A stretch of 64,000 bases of DNA from Myxococcales bacterium (GTDB lineage Bacteria; Myxococcota; Myxococcia; Myxococcales; Myxococcaceae): contig JACPVI010000010.1 of NCBI GenBank assembly GCA_016191815.1, forward strand, positions 31,726 to 95,725, read 5' to 3'. Positions 17,109 through 25,438 of the stretch are shown here, piece by piece. The position numbers were made by a program, and so were the translations under genes. Position 1 is the stretch's first letter. The number at the start of each line of letters is the position of its first letter. Below the pieces are notes generated by a model. The model saw only the letters and a program-made list of their open reading frames with translations. It did no database searches and was not told where the DNA came from.

Positions 17109-18098
17109 TCAGCTCTCCTCAGACATGTAGACCACCTTGCTGCCCCCGCGGTCGAGCCTGAGCGGCAGCTCCTGCTTGGTGGCCAGCGCCGCGCGGATCG
17201 CCGCGTGCGCCGCGGGAGCGGCCGCCACCAAAAGGAAGCCTCCTCCACCCGCGCCCAAGAGCTTCCCGCCCCAGGCGCCCGCGGCGCGGGCAGCCTCGTA
17301 CATCGAATCGATCCGCTCGTTGGAGATCCTCGAGGAGATGGCGCGCTTGACCAACCACGCTTCGTGGAGAAGGCGCCCCACCTCGTCCACCCGCTCCTCC
17401 TCGAGCAGCGCCCGCGCGTGCGAGGCCATCTCCACCATCTGCTGGGTGGCGCGGAAGATCCGCTCGTCGCTCTCGATCGCCTTCTGCTGCTCGGAGAGGA
17501 CCAAGGTCGCGGAGCGCACCTCCCCCGTGTAGAACATCAAGAGCGAGGACTGCAGCGCCGCGCGGCACGCCGGGGTGAGGGTGACCGGCGAGACGTCCAC
17601 GCTGTCGTCGGGGAAGAAGCGGATGTAGTTCAGGCCGCCGTACGCGCTCGCGTAGTGGTCCTGCTTGCCGATCGGAGAGGCGAGGTCGCGGATCTCGATC
17701 TCGCTGGCCTCGCGCGCCAGCCTCGCGGCGTTGGCGGCCCGCCCGGCGTAGACGTGCATCAGGTGCAAGAGCCCCACCGTGAAGGCGCTGGAGGAGCCGA
17801 GGCCGGTGCCCGCCGGAACGTCCGCGGTGCTGGTGATCTCCACTCCGCCCGGGATGTCCAGCCGCTGCAACACCCGCCGGACGATCGGGTGGCGCAGCTC
17901 GTCCACCGTGCGCGCCAGCTCGCTCTGCGAGTATTTCACGTGGGTGCTCACGCCGTCGAAGTACGGGTGGGCGGAGAGGTACATGTACCGGTCGATCGAG
18001 GTGGAGAGCACCGCGCCCGGCGAACGCCCGTAGAAGGCGGGCAGATCGCTGCCACCGCCGAAGAAGCTGACGCGGAACGGAGTGCGGGTGATGATCAT
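17109..18098 (-). CDS. hddA: D-glycero-D-manno-heptose 7-phosphate kinase (GHMP family)
   Basis: 329-aa GHMP kinase. The N-terminus IITRTPFRVSFFGGGSDLP is the sugar-binding opening typical of HddA/capsular heptose kinases. The ATP-binding loop PAGTGLGSSSAF is at ~95-106, and the C-terminal motif GAWGGKLLGAGGGGFLL is the GHMP motif 3. HddA phosphorylates C1 of heptose 7-phosphate to the alpha-1,7-bisphosphate used for GDP-heptose. Its ATG overlaps the stop of the upstream trifunctional gene by 4 bp (ATGA), so the two are surely co-translated. Related fucokinase/galactokinase-like GHMP enzymes are less likely given the neighbours. Confidence 0.88.
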   Translation of the reverse strand: MIITRTPFRVSFFGGGSDLPAFYGRSPGAVLSTSIDRYMYLSAHPYFDGVSTHVKYSQSELARTVDELRHPIVRRVLQRLDIPGGVEITSTADVPAGTGLGSSSAFTVGLLHLMHVYAGRAANAARLAREASEIEIRDLASPIGKQDHYASAYGGLNYIRFFPDDSVDVSPVTLTPACRAALQSSLLMFYTGEVRSATLVLSEQQKAIESDERIFRATQQMVEMASHARALLEEERVDEVGRLLHEAWLVKRAISSRISNERIDSMYEAARAAGAWGGKLLGAGGGGFLLVAAAPAAHAAIRAALATKQELPLRLDRGGSKVVYMSEES

Positions 18099-19984
18099 GG
18101 CTCGGGCTCGAGGCGAAGCTTCTCGTCCAGGCGAAGCCGCAAGGCCGCTCGGGCGGAAAGCTCGGCCACCGCGTCCTCTTCTTCACTTCGTCCGTCGACG
18201 GCGGCAAAGAGCGCCCCACCCTCCAGCCCCTTCCAACGGTAGAAGGCCTCGCGACGGGCGCGCAGCACCTCCGGCTGCGCCGCGAGGGAGACCGAAAGCG
18301 CCCCGGGCAACTCGAGGGCGCCCGCCAGTACCCCCTCCACCACCAGCACTCCGCGGCCAGGCCAGTGGACGACTTCGCTCGCGGCGCGATCGCGCGTCCG
18401 GGGATCGTACCCGGGTGTGAGCACCGGCAGCCCGCGTGCCAGCGACGATGCGGCCTCGGACGCCTCGGCGAGGCGGTTTCGCTCGCTGGCGGTCGAGTCG
18501 GACCTCCGCTCGTGGGCGGGGACGATGAAACGGTCCAGGCTGAGGTGGGTGACCGGCATGCCCCGAGCCTGTAGGCGCAGCCTGAGCGCAGCGGCCGCGA
18601 GCGTCTTCCCCGCGCGCGAGGGCCCGCCCAGGGTGACGATCCGGGCGGCGAGGATGCGGTCCAGCCACGGATCCCACGACGGTGCGGTGTCCAGCATGAG
18701 CGCGACCGCGCTGGCGAGATCCGGAACGAGCGGCGTCTCCGGCGGCAAGCGGTGCCGGCCGTCCTTGCAGCCGGCGCCGGTGAGCACGCCGACGCCGAGC
18801 ACGCCGGCGGCGCGCGCCGCCTCCAGATCCGCGGTGCGATCTCCGACCACCACCGAGGCGCGCCGGTCGACTCCCAAGGCCCGGTCGGCATCGTCGACGA
18901 GGCCCGGGAAAGGCTTTCGACAGGCGCAGTGGATCTTCAGCTCCGCGCGTTCGCCTTCGAATCCGCGGTCGGGGTGATGCGGGCAGACGAAGATGCCGTC
19001 CAGGTGGGCGCCCTCGAGCCCCAGCAGTCCCTCGAGGACATCGTGGACCTCCTTGAGGCCCTGCTCGGAGAGCTCGCCGCGGGCGACCACCGGCTGATTG
19101 GTGACGCAGGCGGCGAGAAGGCCCGCGCGGTTGAGGCGCGAGAGCGCCGGCGCCACGCCGGGGAGGAGGCGAAGCTTCTGGGGGTCGCGGAGGTGGGGCA
19201 GCTCCTCCACCAAGACGCCGTCGCGGTCGGCCAGGAGCGCAGGCCGATGGGCGCTCCGGCGCATCGAGGCCGGCACTCCCTCGCGGACGTCGCGCTCCAC
19301 TTTCGCCAGCCTCTCCGCGGTGCCCATGTCGCGCAGGTACTCCGCGGTGCGGTAGGCGAAGAGTCGCCGCCCCGTCCCGGCGAGCGACGGAAAGACGTCG
19401 CGGGCAAAGTCGCGCGGGCGGCCGTCGGCGGGAATCTCTTCGGCGAGCCGCCGCTCGCAGGCGAACAGGCCCGCGTTGCACAGGGCGCCGGCCTCGGGGC
19501 CGCGGCGAGCTTCCTTGAGGACCAACTCGGTGACGAAGCCCTGCGCGTCGACGATGCAGCGGTCGCTGTCAACCGGATGGTCGTTCGGGTGCACCGCCAG
19601 CGTGGCCCAAGCGCCGCTGGAGCGGTGGGCTCGGAGGAGGGAGGCCAGGTCCACGCTCGCCAGCACGTCGCCGTAGACCACCACGAACCGCTCCTCCAGC
19701 ATCGGGAGCGCCAGCCCCACCGCCCCGGCGGTGCCGAGCGGCGAGGGCTCCGCCGAGAAGCGGATGGAAAGCCCGAAGCGGCGGCCGTCGCCCACCGAGC
19801 GCTCGACCTGCTCGGCGCCGTAGCCGGTGCAGAGGATCGCCTCGCGCACGCCCTCGGAGGCGAGCCAGCCCAACAGGTGGTGCAAGAGGGGGAGGCCGCA
19901 GAGGGGGGTGAGCGGCTTGGGCGGCGCCTCTCCGCGCGGGTCGAGGCGTTGCCCTCGGCCGCCGGCTAGGACGATCGCCTGCAC
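18095..19984 (-). CDS. Fused heptose-1-P guanylyltransferase / HAD bisphosphatase / P-loop kinase-like protein
   Basis: 629 aa, three domains in one frame. Residues 1-~235 are a sugar-phosphate nucleotidyltransferase (LAGGRGQRL at 6-14, PPKPL Lys23, YGD at 104-106), resembling HddC. Residues ~245-430 are a HAD-IIIA phosphatase of the GmhB type: nucleophile DRD at 253-255, zinc-loop residues CPHHP at 334-338 and CAC at 353-355, and acidic motif GDRTADLEAA. Residues ~445-629 carry a Walker A (GGPSRAGKT, 453-461) and a uridine-kinase-like layout (SLDRF, YDPRTR, VVEGVLAG). The first two domains supply the phosphatase and GDP-transfer steps of GDP-heptose synthesis; the third is unexplained. It overlaps its upstream neighbour by 19 bp and hddA by 4 bp. 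Confidence 0.86.
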   Translation of the reverse strand: MQAIVLAGGRGQRLDPRGEAPPKPLTPLCGLPLLHHLLGWLASEGVREAILCTGYGAEQVERSVGDGRRFGLSIRFSAEPSPLGTAGAVGLALPMLEERFVVVYGDVLASVDLASLLRAHRSSGAWATLAVHPNDHPVDSDRCIVDAQGFVTELVLKEARRGPEAGALCNAGLFACERRLAEEIPADGRPRDFARDVFPSLAGTGRRLFAYRTAEYLRDMGTAERLAKVERDVREGVPASMRRSAHRPALLADRDGVLVEELPHLRDPQKLRLLPGVAPALSRLNRAGLLAACVTNQPVVARGELSEQGLKEVHDVLEGLLGLEGAHLDGIFVCPHHPDRGFEGERAELKIHCACRKPFPGLVDDADRALGVDRRASVVVGDRTADLEAARAAGVLGVGVLTGAGCKDGRHRLPPETPLVPDLASAVALMLDTAPSWDPWLDRILAARIVTLGGPSRAGKTLAAAALRLRLQARGMPVTHLSLDRFIVPAHERRSDSTASERNRLAEASEAASSLARGLPVLTPGYDPRTRDRAASEVVHWPGRGVLVVEGVLAGALELPGALSVSLAAQPEVLRARREAFYRWKGLEGGALFAAVDGRSEEEDAVAELSARAALRLRLDEKLRLEPEP

Positions 19985-22365
19985 TTGGCCACCTCCGCCT
20001 CGACGGCGGCGCGAACCGCGGCGCTCGACTCGAGCCGCGGCCTCCAGCCGAGGGCGCGGATCTTCGACGTATCGTAGGAGAACCGCGGAACGTCGCCTGG
20101 CCAGCCGCGGTCGCCCTGGCCGTACTCGATGCGCGCGTCCTCGAGTCCCAGAGCCTCGCGGACCAGCTCGGCGATGGAGGCCACGTCGGTGGCGCCCTCT
20201 CCCGCCACGTTGTAGGCGGCGGGAGGTCCTCCCTCGGGAGCGCCCGCCTCCACCGCGAGCAGAATGGCGTCGAGCAGGTCATCCACGTGCAGATAGGGCT
20301 TCTTCTGCGAGCCGTTCCCGAGCACGCGAAGGACGGTGCGGTCGGAGTGCAGGCGATGGACGAAGTCGTAGATGGCGCCGTGGGTGAGGTTGGGGCCGAC
20401 CACGTTGGGAAAGCGGAAGGTCCAGGCGCGCATCCGGTAGAGGTGGCAGTAGGCGCTGACGAAGGCCTCCGCGGCGAGCTTGGAGGCCCCGTACAGGGAG
20501 ATGGGCACCAGCGGGCCGTAGTCCTCGGGCAAGGCGCTGGGTGCCTCTCCGTAGATGGCGGAGGTGGAGGCGAAGACGAGCTGCCGGCAATCCGCGGCGC
20601 GCATCGCCTCGAGAGTGTGGAAGGTGGTGAGGAAGGTGCGCCGGAGGTCGGTCTGTGGCTCGGCGGTGCCCTTGGAGATGTCGGAGTTGGCCGCGAAGTG
20701 AAAGACGCGGGAGGGCCGTTCGCGGACGAGGAGGTCCACGAAGGCGACCGAGCAGACGTCCAGCTCATGCCGGCGGAGGCCGGGGTGGCCGAGGGAGTCG
20801 CCCAGGTTCTCCCAGCGGCCGAGGGAGAGATCATCGGCGACCACCACTTCGTGGCCCAAAGCGAGCAGGCGGGCGGCGAGGCGCGAGCCGATGAAGCCCG
20901 CTCCACCGGTGACGACGAGGGGGCCTGCGTCCTGCGGCACGCCGCGGGAGTACCACAACTGGAGCCAACCGGAGAGCGCGAACGCGCCGAAGCGGGCTGC
21001 CGCAGAGACCTGGGGGCCCAGGCCACTGGAACCCCCGGGCAGCGTGGTGGCCCCTGCCGGCGGAGAAGTCGGGGGCGGCTCCTCGGCGAGCCACAGCGCC
21101 GCGCAGGCGAACGCCGCGTGCACGCACCAGTAGAGGTAGCGGAAGTCGCACCCCATCCCGACGAACAGGTAGGCCGAGGCGTAGCTGAACGCCGAGAGCG
21201 CCGTCCAGAAGATCAGGCCACGGCGCGCGAGCTTTCGCACCGCCAGCAACGCAAAGCCGGCCAGCAGCGCGAGCCAGAACACCGGCCGAAACAGCAAGCC
21301 CTGCACCGTCGCCAGCGCCGTGCGGCTCAGAATTCGGTACAGCGCCCCGTCGGTCCTCGGCTGCAGGCCCCAGGGATTGGAGGTCGACTCGACCTGAAAC
21401 GCGTAGCAGACGCTCGGCCGCAACCCCAGGAGCGCGTGGAACTGCACCAGCCGGTTGCGCAGGTAGTCCCACGGGCGCAATAGCACCACCCGGCGCCACT
21501 CCGCCGCCACCAGCTCTCGCCGGGGGGCGAGCGATAGCAGCTCGATTCGCCGTACCGAGGGGTCCCCGTAGAAGGTCGGCACGCAGTTGGAGGGGTCGTA
21601 CGCTCGCGGCGGGTCCTCCGGGGTCAGCTCCAGGGCGTAGGGCGACGAAGCCAAAAGCGAAGGCTCTCTGGAGTAGATGCCCATCGCATCGCAGGCGAGC
21701 AGCGCCCCGATCGGCCACTCGTCGGCGGCGCCCAGCGCCCGGTCCACCAGCTTCGGCGCGATCGCCAGCGCCACCGCTCCAACCCCCACGGCCACCGCGT
21801 GGCGCCGCCGGGTCGCGGAGAAGGACGGGAACAGCGCCAAGGCCGGGATCAACAGCGGAGCCGCGGCCAGGATCGCGTTTTGCCGGAACAGCGCTGCGGC
21901 GGTGAGCGCCACCAGCGCCCAAGGGGGCCGCCGGTAGCGGATGGCGGCCACCGCGAGCAACATCGCGGCGGCCATCAGCACGTCCTTCCACAGCATCGCC
22001 GCCACCATCCAGACGCAGGGCACGGCGAGGAACGCCGCGTAGAGAGCCAGCGCCCACCTGCTCCGCCGCGCCGGGGCGAGCCTCACCAGAAGGGCCATCC
22101 CGGCGGCGGTGGCTGCGAGCTGCAAGAGAAGCAGTGGCCAGGGCGAGCCGAACCCCCTGCCAGCGATTCCGTTGAGCCACGACACCAGCGGCGGGTGCCA
22201 GTTCCCGTAAGAGCCCGACAGCCCCTGCTCGTACTGGCGGATCGAATCTGGCGAGAGGAGCCCGGGGCTGAAGGCGCCGAACACCGAGAGCAGCCAGAGG
22301 GCGCCGATCACCGTGAGCAGGCGCGTGCCCCGCGCGGTCTTCAGTTCCAATCCTCGTTCTCCCAC
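19966..22365 (-). CDS. Fusion of a polytopic membrane protein with an NAD-dependent sugar epimerase/dehydratase
   Basis: 799 aa in one uninterrupted frame. Residues 1-~470 have about ten hydrophobic helices with a conserved-looking luminal stretch SPDSIRQYEQGL and NWHPPLVSWLNG, the style of GT-C/PMT-like membrane glycosyltransferases. Residues ~482-799 are an extended SDR of the GalE/RmlB class: VTGGAGFIGS (Rossmann loop 487-493), FASTSAIYGE and YGASK (catalytic Tyr and Lys). GTG 22365 is the longest start; a TTG at 22350 has a better-placed GGAG. An internal GTG at 20940 would start the epimerase alone but has no clear ribosome site. It could be a genuine fusion or a fused assembly of two genes. 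It heads the heptose/glycan operon. Confidence 0.78.
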   Translation of the reverse strand: MGERGLELKTARGTRLLTVIGALWLLSVFGAFSPGLLSPDSIRQYEQGLSGSYGNWHPPLVSWLNGIAGRGFGSPWPLLLLQLAATAAGMALLVRLAPARRSRWALALYAAFLAVPCVWMVAAMLWKDVLMAAAMLLAVAAIRYRRPPWALVALTAAALFRQNAILAAAPLLIPALALFPSFSATRRRHAVAVGVGAVALAIAPKLVDRALGAADEWPIGALLACDAMGIYSREPSLLASSPYALELTPEDPPRAYDPSNCVPTFYGDPSVRRIELLSLAPRRELVAAEWRRVVLLRPWDYLRNRLVQFHALLGLRPSVCYAFQVESTSNPWGLQPRTDGALYRILSRTALATVQGLLFRPVFWLALLAGFALLAVRKLARRGLIFWTALSAFSYASAYLFVGMGCDFRYLYWCVHAAFACAALWLAEEPPPTSPPAGATTLPGGSSGLGPQVSAAARFGAFALSGWLQLWYSRGVPQDAGPLVVTGGAGFIGSRLAARLLALGHEVVVADDLSLGRWENLGDSLGHPGLRRHELDVCSVAFVDLLVRERPSRVFHFAANSDISKGTAEPQTDLRRTFLTTFHTLEAMRAADCRQLVFASTSAIYGEAPSALPEDYGPLVPISLYGASKLAAEAFVSAYCHLYRMRAWTFRFPNVVGPNLTHGAIYDFVHRLHSDRTVLRVLGNGSQKKPYLHVDDLLDAILLAVEAGAPEGGPPAAYNVAGEGATDVASIAELVREALGLEDARIEYGQGDRGWPGDVPRFSYDTSKIRALGWRPRLESSAAVRAAVEAEVAKCRRSS

Positions 22366-22375
22366 GCCGGAGCGG

Positions 22376-22414
22376 AAAAACCCGCTCTCGCCGGGACGGG
22401 CGCGCCCGCCCCGG
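22376..22414 (-). terminator. Rho-independent terminator after the lipase-like lipoprotein gene
   Basis: On the minus strand a GC-only hairpin (22391-22414, ~10-bp stem with one wobble) is followed 10 nt later by five T residues (22376-22380). It lies in the 55-bp gap between the lipoprotein gene and the membrane/epimerase gene. It would separate the 27175-22421 transcript from the glycan operon that starts at 22365. The gap between stem and T-run is longer than ideal. Confidence 0.45.
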
Positions 22415-22420
22415 AGAGTG

Positions 22421-25400
22421 TCAGTCGGCGGGAACCGGCGGTATCCAGGCGCAGCTCGACGTCACCTGGCACTTGTCGAACGACAGCTCTTTGCCGCTGG
22501 TAGCGGCGTACCGGGCGAGCATGTTGACCATCAGCGAGCCGAGGTCCCACGTCTCGCTCGGATCCGGCGGGTTGAAGCCGTGCTGGCCGGTCGGCTTGGA
22601 CATCGGGAACAGCACTCCGGTGTAGCCGCCCACGCGGTTGCTCGGCCCCACCATGCGCAAGGGCGGCGAGAGCCTGGGCACGTCGTAGCCATCGTCCACC
22701 GGCACCACCGAGGAGAGGTGCTCTACGTCCATCAGCACCGGCTTCCCGGCGGAGTTGACGTAGCGCCCGGTGCGCTCCACCGCCTCGACCACCCCCTTGT
22801 CGATGAGGAGCCGATTGGGAGTCACGCCGTAGCGCGGATCCGCCTTTCGCAGCTCGATGAATCCGGCCGCGCGGGCGATGGCCGCCCCGGTCGCCACCGG
22901 CACGTTCATGTCGCCGATGGTGTTGACGACCAGCGCGCGGGTACGCACCTCTTCGCCGGTGCCGTAGCGGAGCAGTCTCCGCTCGAAGTTGGGGGCGTAG
23001 TTGACCGGATCTGCCGGGTCGATGATCAGCTGCGCGATGGCCATGAAGCGCCGCAGATCCGGAGAACCCCGCTTGATGCCGAAGCCGTCGCCCAGCGCGG
23101 TGATCGGCGAGCCCTTCTCGTAGATGCGGCCCTGGTACTTCACCTCCACCCCCAGGCTGCCGATGGTCAGGGTGGGCTGGCTCGTCTCGGGGATCCGGCA
23201 GCCCTCCCGCTTCTGCGGCGGCAGCGGCCCTCCGTACACCTCCAGCTTGAGCCGGTCGCCCTCGTCGGATGACACCGCCACCCGCAACAGGCCGTTCGCC
23301 TGGACCCGGCCGCAGCGGTACTCGCCGGTCTTCAAGTTGGTGACGACGGCGGTGTCGCCTTCCTTCGGCTCCGGGCCTTCCATTGGACCCAGACGCAGCT
23401 TGCCCAGGCTGTTCAGGTCCGGCAGGTACTGCCACAGCTCGAGCGCCCCCTGGGCGTTTCGCAGGGTGAGGAGCAGCGGCCCCATGATGCGGAGGTTGAC
23501 CGCCTCTCCCACGCCGCCTTGGATGCTGCGGACGCCCACGTCGCCCAGCCCCGCCCCACCGGCGATCGGCACGACGGTGTCGAGCTGCGGCTCCAACCCG
23601 CCCATCACCGTGGCCATGATGCCCCCCAGCGAGGCGCCGGCGAGGTGGATCGAGCCCGACCCGCCCACGTCCACCCGCCCGTCCGCGTCGAAGTCGCCCG
23701 CCAGCTCCGGCGTGCCGTCGCCGTTGAGATCGTATTCCCAGCGCTGGGCGCCGTCGAAGGACTTGAGCAGCTGGACCAGCCGCATGTAGTCCACCGCGGA
23801 CTGCCGCACCACGTCGCGGACGTGGGAGATGTAGGCGGTCCAGTAGTCCGCCGCCGAGTCCTTGATCCCGTCGTTGTCCCAGTCCTGGGCCCGGTCCCTC
23901 ATCAGGGCGTTGAACATCGGCTCCAGGCCCTTGCTCTTGAACAGGCCGCGGGCGATCTCGAGCTCCGCCTGGCCCAGCCCGATGCCGTGGCTGACGCACT
24001 CCACCCCGATGGTGGCCACCCCGTGCCGCGCGAAGAAGCCGCCGAACACCAGCGGGTCGAGCTTGTTACCGGTGTACCCGTGGCCGAGGATCACCACCGG
24101 CGCCGGGCCGTTGCGGTTCTTGGGCACCGTCACCCAGAAGGTGACCGTCTCCGAGCGCACGAAGGCCTCGCCGGTCAGTGGGTCCACCTTCCACACCTGG
24201 CGGTAGAGGGGCAGGGGCTTATCGTCCGGCCCGTTCCGGGGGAAGAACTGCGGCGACTCGAACGAGGCGACCGCGTGGAAGTCGATGAACTTCATCCCGT
24301 CCAGCACCGCCTGGGCCGCCGGGTCGATCTTCCCGCCCAGCACCGTGGGGATGATGTCCATCGCCGCGGTGCGGAACTCCTCGCCGCTCACGATCTTGAT
24401 GTTGGCCGAGGTGCCCTTGGGCTTGAGCTCGTGGATCCGCGTCAGCTTGGGAGGGAACTCGGTCGCCAGGCGGGACATCGGCCCGACCCCGTAGAGCCCG
24501 TCTCGGATCACCCGGAAGTCCCGCGAGATGCTCTGGGTGGTGAAGGACCAGGTGAAGGCGACATCCGAGAGTCCGAGGCCGTACCGGGGCAGGCACTTGA
24601 CCAGCGGCTCGAGCGCCTGGGTCTGCGCGGCGTGGTTGATCCACTTGAAGGGCGAGCGCACCGGCCGGCCCTCCTCGTCCAGGAGCCGGCGGGTCAGCAC
24701 CACCGCGTAGGTGGTGTTCTCCCGCATCGGGAGCACCGGTTTGAGGACGAGGCTGTTGGTCTCCCGCTCGTAGAAGGTCATCGCCGAGAAGCGGTCCGCG
24801 CCCGGGTAGCGGAAATTGGGGTGGTCGAGCACCCCGTCCATGTCGGTGTCCTCTCCGGGGTCGAGCTGGCCGTTGCCGTTTACGTCCTCCTCGGCCTCCT
24901 CGAAGATGAGCTGCTCGGTCCAGTTGCGCGGGTCGTTGGGGAAGTACTCCTTGCGCTCGAGGACCAGGGGGAAGTTCCCCTCTCCCATGTCCAGCGGCAC
25001 CGCGTCGCAGAACTCGGGTGAGTCCGGGGTCACGTCCACCACTAGCACCGCGTCGTCGCCGGTCTCGTAGTCGTCGCCCTGGTGGCGCCGGAAGAGGACC
25101 TCCACATCCAGCGGCTTGGTGAAGCCGACCGAGATGGCCGCGAAGGTTCCCCAGCCGTCGATCCCGTCCAACAGCTCGCGGGTGGCCCTCTCCCACTCGG
25201 TGGCGGCCACCATGCTGGCGTTGATGCGGCGGCGAGTGGGGGAAGAGGCATCGAACCGGGTGGCGATGTCGTTGGGGAACGGCACGTCGGGGAACGGCCG
25301 GTGATAGAGGTCGAACTTCACCTCTGCGCCGGTGCCGGGCTCCGAGAGCCGCAAGCCCTCGGGCTCGGGTGAAGCGCAGCCGAGGGCGAAGGCGGCGAGA

Positions 25401-25423
25401 ACGAGGAAACGGGTGTGGGCCAT
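22421..25423 (-). CDS. Large alpha/beta-hydrolase lipoprotein (VolA/Pla-type lipase-like)
   Basis: 1000-aa exported lipoprotein with signal peptide and lipobox (LAAFALGC). The first ~380 residues are Ig-like with predicted Ca-binding acidic loops (DVNGNGQLDPGEDTDMDG). The alpha/beta hydrolase part begins at PVVILGHGYTGNK, an oxyanion-hole HG motif. The nucleophile elbow is GASLGG with Ser598. Further Asp/Asn-rich loops (DWDNDGIKD, DLNGDG, DFDADGR) resemble EF-hand/dockerin Ca sites. The overall arrangement recalls surface-exposed bacterial lipases such as VolA. It lies 15 bp downstream of an outer-membrane protein gene with RBS GAGGAAA, so the pair is probably an operon for a surface or secreted esterase system. 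The substrate is unknown. Confidence 0.82.
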   Translation of the reverse strand: MAHTRFLVLAAFALGCASPEPEGLRLSEPGTGAEVKFDLYHRPFPDVPFPNDIATRFDASSPTRRRINASMVAATEWERATRELLDGIDGWGTFAAISVGFTKPLDVEVLFRRHQGDDYETGDDAVLVVDVTPDSPEFCDAVPLDMGEGNFPLVLERKEYFPNDPRNWTEQLIFEEAEEDVNGNGQLDPGEDTDMDGVLDHPNFRYPGADRFSAMTFYERETNSLVLKPVLPMRENTTYAVVLTRRLLDEEGRPVRSPFKWINHAAQTQALEPLVKCLPRYGLGLSDVAFTWSFTTQSISRDFRVIRDGLYGVGPMSRLATEFPPKLTRIHELKPKGTSANIKIVSGEEFRTAAMDIIPTVLGGKIDPAAQAVLDGMKFIDFHAVASFESPQFFPRNGPDDKPLPLYRQVWKVDPLTGEAFVRSETVTFWVTVPKNRNGPAPVVILGHGYTGNKLDPLVFGGFFARHGVATIGVECVSHGIGLGQAELEIARGLFKSKGLEPMFNALMRDRAQDWDNDGIKDSAADYWTAYISHVRDVVRQSAVDYMRLVQLLKSFDGAQRWEYDLNGDGTPELAGDFDADGRVDVGGSGSIHLAGASLGGIMATVMGGLEPQLDTVVPIAGGAGLGDVGVRSIQGGVGEAVNLRIMGPLLLTLRNAQGALELWQYLPDLNSLGKLRLGPMEGPEPKEGDTAVVTNLKTGEYRCGRVQANGLLRVAVSSDEGDRLKLEVYGGPLPPQKREGCRIPETSQPTLTIGSLGVEVKYQGRIYEKGSPITALGDGFGIKRGSPDLRRFMAIAQLIIDPADPVNYAPNFERRLLRYGTGEEVRTRALVVNTIGDMNVPVATGAAIARAAGFIELRKADPRYGVTPNRLLIDKGVVEAVERTGRYVNSAGKPVLMDVEHLSSVVPVDDGYDVPRLSPPLRMVGPSNRVGGYTGVLFPMSKPTGQHGFNPPDPSETWDLGSLMVNMLARYAATSGKELSFDKCQVTSSCAWIPPVPAD

Positions 25424-25438
25424 GGCGGTTTCCTCGAG

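Noticed and set aside
16879..17130. TFPVIGCPLAHSRGP, resembling the N-terminus of shikimate dehydrogenase (AroE)
   Set aside because: Only ~13 residues match, with no following AroE sequence. The frame begins inside the methyltransferase leader on the other strand, so chance is more likely than a remnant.
18095..18098. Possible frameshift between the trifunctional gene and hddA
   Set aside because: The 4-bp ATGA overlap is ordinary translational coupling and both proteins have complete ends.
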